Below are positions 1 to 6,734 of a stretch of 44,061 nucleotides of DNA, in pieces. The stretch covers positions 1 through 44,061 of the forward strand of contig JAAFAB010000020.1 in the NCBI GenBank assembly GCA_018222585.1, in the 5' to 3' direction. A program made the position numbers and the translations under genes. Below the pieces are notes generated by a model. The model worked only from the letters and a program-made list of their open reading frames with translations, did not search any database and was not told the DNA's origin. Positions within the stretch are counted from its first letter, which is position 1; every line of letters begins with the position of its first letter. The stretch is from Paracoccaceae bacterium (GTDB taxonomy: Bacteria > Pseudomonadota > Alphaproteobacteria > Rhodobacterales > Rhodobacteraceae).

Positions 1-99
1 ATGATGCTCCATCCTACTCAGGAGTTGGAACCTCCGGCAAACCCGGGGCGGTTCAAGCGTGCTTTCGATGCCCTTTGCGGATGGAATGCTGGACATCGA

Positions 100-600
100 T
101 TATTTCCCCGTAACGTTTTCTTCTCGGTGGTTACGTTCGGGCTTGTTCTGCGCCGAGCGGAAGCTGTCCCAGAACAGCAGGGCCGCACCGCAGAAAATCG
201 CCACATCCGCAAGATTGAAGGACGGCCAGTGGTATGTTCCGTAATGGAAATCCAGAAAATCCGGGACGGCCTGATAACGCAGCCGGTCGAGGACATTGCC
301 GAGCGCGCCGCCGATGATCAGACCGAGAGCGGCAGCCGTCAGCCTGTCCGGCGCGCGCCACAACCAGATCAGCAGCCATGCCACGATCACGCCAGCAAGC
401 GCGATGAGACCCCACCAAGGCACGATCCCGCCCAGCATACCGAAGCTGACTCCATCGTTCAGAACCCGCACGAGATTGAGAAAGGGTAGAACCTCGACGC
501 CGCGCTCAAGCGCCGGTGTGTTCAGCGCAAGCGCCTTGGTACCCTGATCGAGGCCGAACGCCGCGATCGCGCAGAGCCCGCCCAGAACGCGGCTGTTCAT
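100..600 (-). CDS. lspA: Lipoprotein signal peptidase (signal peptidase II)
   Basis: 166-residue inner-membrane aspartic protease that removes signal peptides from prolipoproteins. The protein has four hydrophobic segments and the family signatures: DQGTKAL near the N-terminus, NDGVSFG, GNVLDRL with the first catalytic Asp, and FNLADVAI with the second. The start at 600 is chosen because its ATG overlaps the TGA of the upstream cation-transporter gene (597-600), which implies translational coupling; a longer in-frame start at 714 would lie inside that gene. LspA paralogues are common passengers of Cd/Pb/Zn resistance units (PbrC of pbr operons is one), so this is probably an accessory copy rather than the housekeeping one. 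Bases 1-99 downstream show no gene. Confidence 0.93.
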   Translation of the reverse strand: MNSRVLGGLCAIAAFGLDQGTKALALNTPALERGVEVLPFLNLVRVLNDGVSFGMLGGIVPWWGLIALAGVIVAWLLIWLWRAPDRLTAAALGLIIGGALGNVLDRLRYQAVPDFLDFHYGTYHWPSFNLADVAIFCGAALLFWDSFRSAQNKPERNHREENVTGK

Positions 601-1451
601 GCCGCTGCCTTCAGATCGGCCCGCGCGTCGCGGATGATCGCCCATGACGAGTGCAGGAACAGCCCGGCGATACCGAAAGCGACGATGAGGTCTGGCCATG
701 CGCTGCCCAGCCACGCCACAAGACCGGCGGCAACGACGACCGCCGCATTACCGATGGCGTCGTTGCGCGAGAAGAGCCAGACGGCCCGCATGTTCGCGTC
801 GCCCTTGCGGAACCGCAGCAGTGGCAGAACGGAGATGGCGTTGACGACAAGGGCGATCATGCCAAGCAGGCCCATGAGACCTGCATCCGGCGTCGTCTGT
901 TCGAAGACCCGGACGATGGTCGTGCCGAGGACGCCAAGACCGAGGAGCCCGAGGAAGATGCCTTGGATCAGAGCCGACCGTGCCCGCCAAGCGAGGCTCC
1001 AGCCGATGGCCAGCAGGCCGAGGAAGGTGATCGCGCCATCGCCGATGAAATCGAGCGCATCGGCCTTCACGGCCTGCGATCCGGAAATGAAACCGCCGAT
1101 CATTTCGAGGACCCCGTATCCCACGTTCAGGATCACGACGATCCAGAGGGCGCGGCGGTAGGCCGGGTCCTGATGGGCAGGATTCGGCGGAATGTCTTCA
1201 TCGCCATCGATCCGGTCGAAGCCATAGCCTGTCACCGCGACTGCCTTTTCGATGTCCGGCAGGCGCGCTTCGGGGGCATTCAGTGTCATGATGTGAGTTG
1301 CGGCCGACACCTTCACATCGCCGGGCGCGACTCCGGCCGACTGTGCCGCCCGCTCGATCTGTGCGGCATCCTTGGCGCAGTCCATACCGGAAACCCGGTA
1401 ACGGACGGGCGGGGCATCTGCCGTCAATCCGGCACTTTCGGTGTTGGCCAT
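597..1451 (-). CDS. CDF-like heavy-metal cation transporter with N-terminal HMA-like domain
   Basis: 284 residues. Residues ~15-80 look like a heavy-metal-associated fold, with RVSGMDCAKDA where GMDCxxC is usual: the second Cys of the metal pair is replaced. Residues ~95-280 contain about six membrane segments like cation diffusion facilitators. The intramembrane metal site is atypical: helix 2 reads KADALDFIGD (Asp-rich), and helix 5 reads FSRND where CDF proteins such as YiiP have HxxxD. It is transcribed leftwards with lspA and divergent from the ArsR repressor, so it is probably a metal efflux pump induced by the metal that repressor senses. The ATG at 1451 is preferred over an upstream in-frame start that would read back through the arsR promoter. 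The ion is unknown; Cd, Pb or Zn are likely from context. Confidence 0.85.
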   Translation of the reverse strand: MANTESAGLTADAPPVRYRVSGMDCAKDAAQIERAAQSAGVAPGDVKVSAATHIMTLNAPEARLPDIEKAVAVTGYGFDRIDGDEDIPPNPAHQDPAYRRALWIVVILNVGYGVLEMIGGFISGSQAVKADALDFIGDGAITFLGLLAIGWSLAWRARSALIQGIFLGLLGLGVLGTTIVRVFEQTTPDAGLMGLLGMIALVVNAISVLPLLRFRKGDANMRAVWLFSRNDAIGNAAVVVAAGLVAWLGSAWPDLIVAFGIAGLFLHSSWAIIRDARADLKAAA

Positions 1452-1488
1452 GGTCGCGCTATTCCTGCTAGGATGAATCAAAGAACAA

Positions 1489-1510
1489 CATATCAGCAAG
1501 GAGTGATATG
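1489..1510. promoter_or_regulatory. Candidate ArsR operator: CATATCA-N8-TGATATG
   Basis: Perfect 7-bp inverted repeat with an 8-bp spacer in the divergent gap between the cation transporter and the ArsR gene. The spacer contains the AAGGAG ribosome site and the right arm overlaps the arsR ATG (1508). Spacing and AT-rich arms fit ArsR/SmtB operators. A protein bound here would repress arsR and probably the divergent transporter. Confidence 0.65.
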
Positions 1511-1852
1511 GCGCAATTCGTCGATGACCGCAAGAGCGCAACCATCGAGCGACGGGCGAAGCTGTTTCGCGGCTTCGCGGACCCGAGCCGCCTGGCCATC
1601 CTCGGTGCACTTTGTAACGAGCCATTGGCCGTTCACGAGCTCGTCGAGCGGACGAAACTATCGCAACCCAACGTCTCCAACCATCTGAGGTGCCTGCTGG
1701 AGTGCGGGCTTGTCGCCAGCGATCGCCATGGGCGTTTCATCCGCTACCGTATCAGCAGCCCGCGCATCACGGTTCTTCTGAGCGATGTGGACGCACTTCT
1801 CGACGTGGTCGCAGAGGGCGTTGAGGCGTGTGACAATTATCGTGAGGCGTGA
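1508..1852 (+). CDS. ArsR-family metal-responsive repressor, CmtR-like
   Basis: 114-residue winged-helix DNA-binding protein with the recognition-helix region ELVERTKLSQPNVSNHL. Four cysteines are present: Cys36, Cys62, Cys66 and Cys108. The Cys62-x3-Cys66 pair in the recognition helix plus a C-terminal Cys reproduces the arrangement of mycobacterial CmtR (Cys57, Cys61, Cys102), a Cd(II)/Pb(II) sensor; this comparison is from memory of the family. Metal binding would release it from the dyad at 1489-1510 and derepress the divergent transporter-lspA unit. The start follows AAGGAG with good spacing. A multicopper oxidase remnant begins directly after its stop codon. Confidence 0.9.
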   Translation: MAQFVDDRKSATIERRAKLFRGFADPSRLAILGALCNEPLAVHELVERTKLSQPNVSNHLRCLLECGLVASDRHGRFIRYRISSPRITVLLSDVDALLDVVAEGVEACDNYREA

Positions 1853-2037
1853 GTCAGAACGGACGGCCGGTCGACTCGGCGCAGATCGGTTGGAAAGATG
1901 TTGTCCGTGTGCAGGGTCCGACCGGAATCCTGCTGAGGTTCGACAAGCTGGCTTCGGAAGAGACACCATTCATGTATCACTGCCACATCCTCGAACACGA
2001 GGATGCGGGCATGATGGGGCAGTTTACGGTCACATAA
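1849..2037 (+). pseudogene. Multicopper oxidase, C-terminal fragment
   Basis: About 61 residues matching the extreme C-terminus of CopA/CueO-type multicopper oxidases: NGRP, GWKD, then MYHCHILEHEDAGMMGQF, which carries the HCH and downstream His/Met copper ligands of the T1/T3 sites. The other ~400 residues are missing; the frame upstream is closed by a stop at 1843-1845 inside arsR. There is no ribosome site and the possible GTG at 1849 overlaps the arsR stop, so this is a decayed remnant left by a deletion or recombination joining arsR to the oxidase 3' end. It suggests the element once carried copper resistance. Confidence 0.85.
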
Positions 2038-2363
2038 CAGGACCCCACCCGCTCGACACCGGGCGTCGTCAAGAGCTTACGTCTTCTTGCGGCGTTCTAT
2101 CAGGTGCCGGTGTCGCCTTGTTGAAACGCATTACGGAGTATGTCTAGACCCGAACGGAGAACACCTCGCTAAGCTGCGGGTCCGCCGAAGCGGCCGTCCA
2201 GTCGCTCGGCAGCATTCGTCAAAAAGGGCTCCCTCAAGCCGTTCGCTGCGATCTGCGCGAACGGCTGCTTCGACGCTGCGGCCGTTCACTGAACCGTCTG
2301 TGACAGGCTGCTGAACTTATTTGTGAAAAACGACATGAGGGAAGAACTCGTGAGCCTATACCC

Positions 2364-2391
2364 TGTCCGAAAGAGGAGCGCCCTGCGGACA
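2364..2391. promoter_or_regulatory. Candidate res subsite (TGTCCG-N16-CGGACA)
   Basis: A 28-bp dyad with TGTCCGAAA on one side and the complement of TGTCCGCAG on the other, 106 bp upstream of the resolvase start. Tn3-family resolvases bind dyads of about this size whose half-sites begin TGTC, next to their own gene, so this fits a recombination subsite. A second dyad (TCATA-N7-TATGA, 2439-2455) overlaps the promoter closer to the gene and could be another subsite. Confidence 0.5.
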
Positions 2392-2428
2392 AATTTGGGT
2401 AGTCACGCAAAGCGCATGAAACCACCGC

Positions 2429-2456
2429 TTTGAGCGTCTCATATACATGGTATGAT
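2429..2456 (+). promoter_or_regulatory. Candidate resolvase promoter with extended -10
   Basis: TTTGAG (2429-2434) lies 16 bp before TATGAT (2451-2456), which is preceded by TGG, an extended -10 signature. The TCATA-N7-TATGA dyad covers the -10, which would allow the resolvase to repress its own synthesis as in other Tn3-family elements. Confidence 0.5.
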
Positions 2457-2497
2457 TTAATTTGCGAATGCGGCCCCTTATTCGTACACTTGGGCCC

Positions 2498-3070
2498 ATG
2501 ACCGCGACAAAAATCGGATACGCCCGCTGCTCCACCGACGGCCAGGACCTGACGGCCCAGAAACAGGCGCTCGAAACCTTGGGCGTTGCGCCGGATCGCA
2601 TCTACACTGACCACGGGCTGACAGGCACAAACCGGGCCCGACCCGGTCTGGATCAGGCGATTGCTGCCGTGCGCGAGGGTGACACGCTCGTTGTTCCAAA
2701 GCTCGACCGGCTGGCCCGTTCCGTTCCAGACGCCCGTGCCATCGCAGATCAACTCGAAGCCAAGGGCGTCAAACTCGCTCTCGGCGCGTCGGTCTACGAT
2801 CCCACCGATCCCATGGGAAAGATGTTTTTCAACATCCTCGCCACCTTCGCCGAGTTCGAGGCTGACCTGATCCGTATGCGTACCCGCGAAGGTATGGCCA
2901 TAGCTCGAGCGAAGGGCAAACTGCGCGGCAAACAACCCAAACTCTCTGAAAAACAACAAAAAGAGCTGTCTAGAATGCACGCCACTGGAGACTATTCCAT
3001 CAGCGACCTGGCCGAAGTGTTCTCAGTCTCACGCCCCACGATTTACCGAACGCTTGCGCGAAATCGATGA
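2498..3070 (+). CDS. tnpR: Serine recombinase / Tn3-type resolvase
   Basis: 190 residues. The catalytic domain begins KIGYARCSTDGQ with the nucleophilic Ser12; Arg/Asp motifs KLDRLARS and FAEFEADLIRMRTREG follow, including the E-helix typical of resolvase/invertase proteins. The C-terminus ends in a helix-turn-helix (YSISDLAEVFSVSRPTIYRTLAR). Length is normal for TnpR. The ATG at 2498 gives the canonical N-terminus; in-frame upstream starts at 2462 (TTG) and 2468 add residues without homology. It lies 18 bp from a Tn3-like terminal inverted repeat, with dyads resembling res subsites upstream, so it probably resolves cointegrates of the transposon. Lack of a transposase nearby means the element may be defective or extend left of the window. 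Confidence 0.9.
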   Translation: MTATKIGYARCSTDGQDLTAQKQALETLGVAPDRIYTDHGLTGTNRARPGLDQAIAAVREGDTLVVPKLDRLARSVPDARAIADQLEAKGVKLALGASVYDPTDPMGKMFFNILATFAEFEADLIRMRTREGMAIARAKGKLRGKQPKLSEKQQKELSRMHATGDYSISDLAEVFSVSRPTIYRTLARNR

Positions 3071-3087
3071 ATTCCCGCCGATCAAGG

Positions 3088-3126
3088 CCTTAAAGGGGGA
3101 TTTCGCACTCAGCCGCACTCGACCCC
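3088..3126 (-). repeat. Tn3-family-like terminal inverted repeat (right end)
   Basis: Read on the minus strand from 3126, the sequence starts GGGGTCGAGTGCGG and ends near TTTAAGG after 39 bp, the layout of 38-bp Tn3-family repeats (GGGGTC ... TAAGG). From memory it is close to the repeat of Tn5393. It sits 18 bp after the resolvase stop and exactly where the hydratase homology of the minus strand breaks off. The partner repeat is not in the window, so target-site duplication cannot be tested. Confidence 0.65.
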
Positions 3127-3256
3127 GGTAGGCTGATGCCACGTCGGGAGGAACCAGACCCGAAGGCAGGTCCCGAATAGGAGCGAACTGGTGGCGTACC
3201 GTGACCAGCCGGTCGGCCAGGGCCTCGATCTCGACCGCGGGAAAATCGGTCTTCAT
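3127..3256 (-). pseudogene. 2-keto-4-pentenoate hydratase-like gene, 5' fragment cut by transposon
   Basis: The ATG at 3256 has an AGGAGG ribosome site and lies 26 bp beyond the stop of the fused TRAP permease. The first ~43 codons (VEIEALADRLVTVR, then FAPIRDLPSGLVPPDVASAY) match the N-terminus of the hydratase/decarboxylase family (MhpD, fumarylacetoacetate hydrolase relatives). Homology stops at the presumed transposon boundary (3126/3127); the frame then runs into transposon DNA to 3029. It was apparently the third gene of the TAXI-TRAP operon and is now non-functional. An aromatic or 2-keto-acid pathway is a weak hint about the substrate of module A. Confidence 0.7.
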
Positions 3257-3281
3257 TCTGCTTTCCTCCTGTTCCATGGTG

Positions 3282-5306
3282 TCACAGAGGCCCCTGCCCG
3301 GCAGTGTCTGGCTTGACGGGTGTTGCGTTCAGCCCAGCATCGCTGCGCCAGGCCACGATCACGGGCGGCAGGGCCAGAACCAGGCCCAGCAGGGTCAATG
3401 CAGTGTGACCCAGGCCTAGGATGCCCCCCATAGGTGCCGCGATCAGCAGGCCCGACAGACCAATCAACCCGCGCCAGAACCACCCTGCCGGACCGCGGCC
3501 CAGATCGCCTACCAGGCTGATATAGCCTTGCAGCGCAGCCGACAGGAACCAGATGCCGACCAGCGCACAGGCCAGCACGAACAGCACCTCTGCGGTACCC
3601 GCCTGTCCGACCAGCGCCGGGTTCAGCACGAAGAAGAAGGGCATGATGTAGATGACACCGCCAAGGCGCATCGCCTCGAAGGCGGTCCGGATCGGATCCG
3701 CCCCCGCCATGGAGGCTGCAGCAAAGGCGCCTAGCGCGACAGGCGGCGTGATGTAGCTGACCATGCCCCAGTAGAGGATGAAGAGATGCACCGCGAGCTC
3801 GTTCAGTCCGCCCTGCACCAGCGCCGGGGCCAGGATCACCGCAAGGAAGATATAGCAGGCTGTGACCGTCATCCCCATACCGAAGATGAAGGCCGTGATC
3901 GCCCCCATGACGAGCAGCATCAGGGTGGAGTTTCCGGCCAGCGCAACCAATTCGCCTGCCAGCGGTCCGGTGAGGCCCGTGGCCTGAAAGGCGCCTACGA
4001 TCATGCCGATCCCGAGCAGCACCGCGACCAGTTCCGCTAGGGTGCGCCCGACCGAGGCGATCATCTCGATGAACCCGGACAAGGTGAAACGGTCACGCCC
4101 GATCAGCTGGTTGATCACCAGCAGCAACGCAATTGCATAGAAGGGCGCCGTGGTTTCCCAGCGATAGGCGACCATCAGCACGATGAGCAGGGCGAAAACG
4201 GAGATGTAGAACCAGCCGGTCCTGAGCGTCGCCAGCACCCTGGGCAGCCGCTCGGCCGGGATGCCGCGAAGGCCCTGCCGGGCGGAATAGGCGTCGATCT
4301 GCGTGAAGAGGCCGAAATAGTAGAGCAACGAGGGTATCGCCGCCGCCAGCATGATCTCGGTATAGGGCAACCCCAGCCAGGAGGCCATGACGAAGGCCGT
4401 GGCCCCCATGATCGGAGGCATAAGCACGCCGCCGGTCGAGGCGCAGGCCTCGGTCGCAGCGGCGTAGCGGGCCGAGAAACCGGACTTGCGCATTGCCGGG
4501 ATCGACACCGCTCCTGTGGTGAGCACGTTGGAAATGACCGAACCCGACATCGAGCCCATGAAACCGCTGGCAAAGATCGATACCTTGGCCGAGCCGCCTC
4601 GGTAACGCCCCACCATGGCAAAGGCCAGGTCGTTGAAGAACCGCCCGCCGCCCGTGTGCTGCAAAACGGCACCAAAAAGGATGAAGCCGATGACCAGCGT
4701 GCCGAAGGCCTGCATTGGAATACCGAAACTGCCCTCGGAGGAATAGACGAAGAAGGCGACCACGTCGGTGAAGGGTTGCTGGAAGCCCGACAGCGGGTCG
4801 GGCACGTGTCCTGCGAAAGTGGGATAGAGAGAGAAGAGCAGCACGATGACAAACAGCACATTGCCACCTGCCCTACGTGTCGCTTCCAGTGCCAGGAGGT
4901 AGAACAGGATTGCGGCCCGCACCCCGTGGACAGGGGCGGCGAATTCCCAGCCGTAGGTGGTGGCCTCGGTGGCATTCGCCGCGATGTATCCCCCGGTCGC
5001 CAGGGCGAGCAGGAAAAGCCCCCAGTCGTACAGGGGCACCTGGGCTGAGATACCGCCACGACTGCGGAAGACCAGGAAGCTGAGGCCGAGGAAGATCGCA
5101 GCCAAAAGGTTCAAGTACATGCTGTCGAGGATCGGACGGCCGCCGATCTTCAGGTTGAAGAGCTGGTTGATCGTCAGCCCGATCGCCAGCAGTGTCAGCG
5201 TGACGATCACCGCCTGCGCCACGCCGGTGAAGCGCGCCTGGTCGCGTTCTTCCTCGGCGGCCAGAGCAGAAGCGCCGCGGTCCTGCGGCTGGGTATGGTT
5301 GTCCAT
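3282..5306 (-). CDS. TRAP transporter fused permease (DctQ-DctM fusion), TAXI type, module A
   Basis: 674-residue inner-membrane protein in which the small (4-helix) and large (12-helix) TRAP subunits are one chain, the normal form for TAXI-type systems. The large-subunit domain shows conserved stretches such as GSMSGSVISNVLTTGAVSIP, ACASTGGVLMPPIMGATAFV and FGMGMTVTACYIFLA. It is paired with the binding protein just upstream (start 105 bp from that gene's stop). Two stem-loops occupy the gap. The second of two tandem ATGs (5306) is preferred because it lies 4 bp after GGAGG; 5309 is the alternative. It would move an organic acid driven by a Na+ or H+ gradient. Close paralogues lie at 9412-11352 and 35174-37147. 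Confidence 0.93.
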   Translation of the reverse strand: MDNHTQPQDRGASALAAEEERDQARFTGVAQAVIVTLTLLAIGLTINQLFNLKIGGRPILDSMYLNLLAAIFLGLSFLVFRSRGGISAQVPLYDWGLFLLALATGGYIAANATEATTYGWEFAAPVHGVRAAILFYLLALEATRRAGGNVLFVIVLLFSLYPTFAGHVPDPLSGFQQPFTDVVAFFVYSSEGSFGIPMQAFGTLVIGFILFGAVLQHTGGGRFFNDLAFAMVGRYRGGSAKVSIFASGFMGSMSGSVISNVLTTGAVSIPAMRKSGFSARYAAATEACASTGGVLMPPIMGATAFVMASWLGLPYTEIMLAAAIPSLLYYFGLFTQIDAYSARQGLRGIPAERLPRVLATLRTGWFYISVFALLIVLMVAYRWETTAPFYAIALLLVINQLIGRDRFTLSGFIEMIASVGRTLAELVAVLLGIGMIVGAFQATGLTGPLAGELVALAGNSTLMLLVMGAITAFIFGMGMTVTACYIFLAVILAPALVQGGLNELAVHLFILYWGMVSYITPPVALGAFAAASMAGADPIRTAFEAMRLGGVIYIMPFFFVLNPALVGQAGTAEVLFVLACALVGIWFLSAALQGYISLVGDLGRGPAGWFWRGLIGLSGLLIAAPMGGILGLGHTALTLLGLVLALPPVIVAWRSDAGLNATPVKPDTAGQGPL

Positions 5307-5317
5307 CATTCCTCCCC

Positions 5318-5339
5318 GACCGGCAGAGTTGGGCCGGTC
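5318..5339 (-). promoter_or_regulatory. Stem-loop just upstream of the permease ribosome site
   Basis: Perfect 7-bp arms GACCGGC and GCCGGTC enclose an 8-nt loop, ending 3 bp from the GGAGG of the permease gene on the minus strand. It could influence ribosome loading on the permease cistron or block 3' exonuclease. Confidence 0.4.
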
Positions 5340-5364
5340 CGCTCGCCCGAGGGCGCGCTCAGAT

Positions 5365-5395
5365 GGGGGCGGCCGCACGCTTGCCTTCCGCCCCC
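5365..5395 (-). promoter_or_regulatory. Intercistronic stem-loop between TAXI binding protein and permease (module A)
   Basis: Perfect 8-bp arms GGGGGCGG and CCGCCCCC with a 15-nt loop begin 15 bp after the binding-protein stop codon. There is no U-tract, so mRNA stabilisation or partial attenuation fits better than full termination. It would give more binding protein than permease. The same arrangement occurs in modules B and D. Confidence 0.5.
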
Positions 5396-5410
5396 TGTCT
5401 CGTCAAAAGA

Positions 5411-6568
5411 TCAGAACGGTGCCGGCAGGCCCTCGGCCTCCAGGGCTTCCCGGCGTGCGCGGGACCAGGCCTCGGCCCAGTCGCCCTCGGGCTCGGCTTC
5501 CTTCAGCTCCCGCCACGCAGCCGCGAGTACGTCCTGACGGTGGATCAGCGCGTCGTTGTGGGCCTGGGCTTCTTCGGACCAGTAGCCGGCTTCCTGCAGG
5601 AAGCGCACGGAACCTTCGTGGAAAGGAACCACCCAGTCGAAAACCTGGTTGTCCAGCGACCAGCCGATGGCGCCAGGCGCATCATCCTTGTAGTCGTCGT
5701 AGAGCTCGGCCATGGCCTTGGTCATGTTGTAGACCAAGTCCCCATCCTGTTCGGCATAGGCCATCAGGATCGGATAGGGGTAGGCCGTCAGCACCTTCGC
5801 CTCTCCATTCAGCCCCGCACCCTCGGTCGCCGTCACCGGCACGAAATAGGGAGCCACGGCCTTCAGCCTGTCCAGCGCGGCGGTATCATCGGGGTCGATG
5901 GCCGGCCAGAATAGACCATTGGGGCTGGCCTCTGCCTCGAAGGCGTTACCGGCCGAGGTGATCGCGAAGCCGGCATCGACGCTTCCGTCCACCATGCCCT
6001 TCCAGGCAGCACCGAAGCCGCCGAACTCGACCACCTCGGTGTCGTCCCAGGTCAGGTCACCATAGGCCAGGAACGCCTCGACGTTCATGTTCATCGAGGG
6101 CGAGCCCATGATCTGCGGCACCCGCAGCCCCTTCAGGTCCGCCAGGGTGAAGCCCTCGCATCCCGGTTTGCCAACCTTTTCGCAGGCGGTACGGCTGACA
6201 CCAAGCGCAAGGCCCGCGCCTGATCCCAGGTTGTTGAGCAGGACGCGCACCTTCTGCGGCCCCCAGTTGGGATCGGTGAACTCAAGGACGCCTTCCTGGG
6301 CCAGATAGGTGCCAACGCCATTGGAGGCGAACTGGACCTTGCCCTGGCGCACCGGCTCAAGGCGAGCCAGATCATTGTTGCCGGGCAGCACCCGCAGGTT
6401 GATATCCGCGTCCGCCTGTAGCGCAGCGCCGATCGCTACGGCCTGGTTGTAGCCGGATGAACCGGTGGAATAGGCCGTCCAGGTGACGGTCTTCGGCAAG
6501 CTGTAATCGCCTGCCACGGCCGAAGTCGACAAAAGGCCAGCGACCAGCGAAACTGTCAAAACACGCAA
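5411..6568 (-). CDS. TAXI-family TRAP transporter substrate-binding protein, module A
   Basis: 385-residue periplasmic protein. The signal peptide MRVLTVSLVAGLLSTSAVAG is probably cleaved near residue 19. The mature part has the TAXI-family core (TGSSGYNQAVAIGAAL, then VRVLLNN), a MGSPSMNMNVEAFLAYGDLTWDD segment and a C-terminal helical tail. A Cys pair (CEKVGKPGC) could form a disulphide. The start is TTG at 6566-6568, supported by GGGAGGAG at good spacing; no better ATG precedes the signal peptide. It feeds the fused permease downstream. The divergent LysR gene (6735) and the 40-bp element at 6684-6723 probably control it. The substrate is unknown; the adjoining hydratase remnant is the only hint. 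Confidence 0.92.
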   Translation of the reverse strand: MRVLTVSLVAGLLSTSAVAGDYSLPKTVTWTAYSTGSSGYNQAVAIGAALQADADINLRVLPGNNDLARLEPVRQGKVQFASNGVGTYLAQEGVLEFTDPNWGPQKVRVLLNNLGSGAGLALGVSRTACEKVGKPGCEGFTLADLKGLRVPQIMGSPSMNMNVEAFLAYGDLTWDDTEVVEFGGFGAAWKGMVDGSVDAGFAITSAGNAFEAEASPNGLFWPAIDPDDTAALDRLKAVAPYFVPVTATEGAGLNGEAKVLTAYPYPILMAYAEQDGDLVYNMTKAMAELYDDYKDDAPGAIGWSLDNQVFDWVVPFHEGSVRFLQEAGYWSEEAQAHNDALIHRQDVLAAAWRELKEAEPEGDWAEAWSRARREALEAEGLPAPF

Positions 6569-6683
6569 GGTTTCTCCTCCCTTGATGGCATATCGTCCTG
6601 TGCCGGCGAGAAACGAGGCTCTCCTCTTCCGCGCTACCCGTCGGCTGGAGTTCTAGTCTTGTGAGGCCTTCGATCTCAATAAC

Positions 6684-6723
6684 AATACTATTTTTCTATT
6701 GACCGATATCCATTTTAATATCA
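6684..6723. promoter_or_regulatory. Shared regulatory element, copy 1 (probable LysR site)
   Basis: Contains AATACTA, then TATTGACCGATAT, an 8-bp spacer and ATATCA; the core is a GATAT-N8-ATATC dyad. A CAATA-N9-TATTG dyad (6683-6701) overlaps it. It aligns without gaps to 15638-15677 at 30 of 40 positions. It lies 11 bp before the LysR start and 115 bp before the divergent TAXI operon, the usual place for an autoregulating LysR protein. Confidence 0.65.
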
Positions 6724-6734
6724 ATTATGACCTC

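Larger units (their letters stand above)
2038..2497. other. 460-bp gene-free stretch before the resolvase
   Basis: No convincing protein is encoded on either strand; the open frames here have no recognisable motifs. The right half holds the candidate resolvase recombination and promoter sites listed separately (2364-2456). The left half (2041-2300) resembles nothing I recognise and may be debris from the rearrangement that truncated the multicopper oxidase. Confidence 0.6.
1..3126. mobile_element. Right end of a Tn3-family-like transposon carrying metal-resistance genes (left end outside window)
   Basis: The segment contains a cation transporter, lspA, a metal-sensing ArsR repressor, a multicopper oxidase fragment and a serine resolvase. 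It ends at a terminal-inverted-repeat-like sequence (3088-3126) that interrupts a hydratase gene. Such passenger genes beside a resolvase are typical of heavy-metal transposons. No transposase gene and no matching left repeat lie in the window, so the full extent is unknown. Whether the metal genes and the resolvase belong to a single element is inferred from adjacency. Confidence 0.5.
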
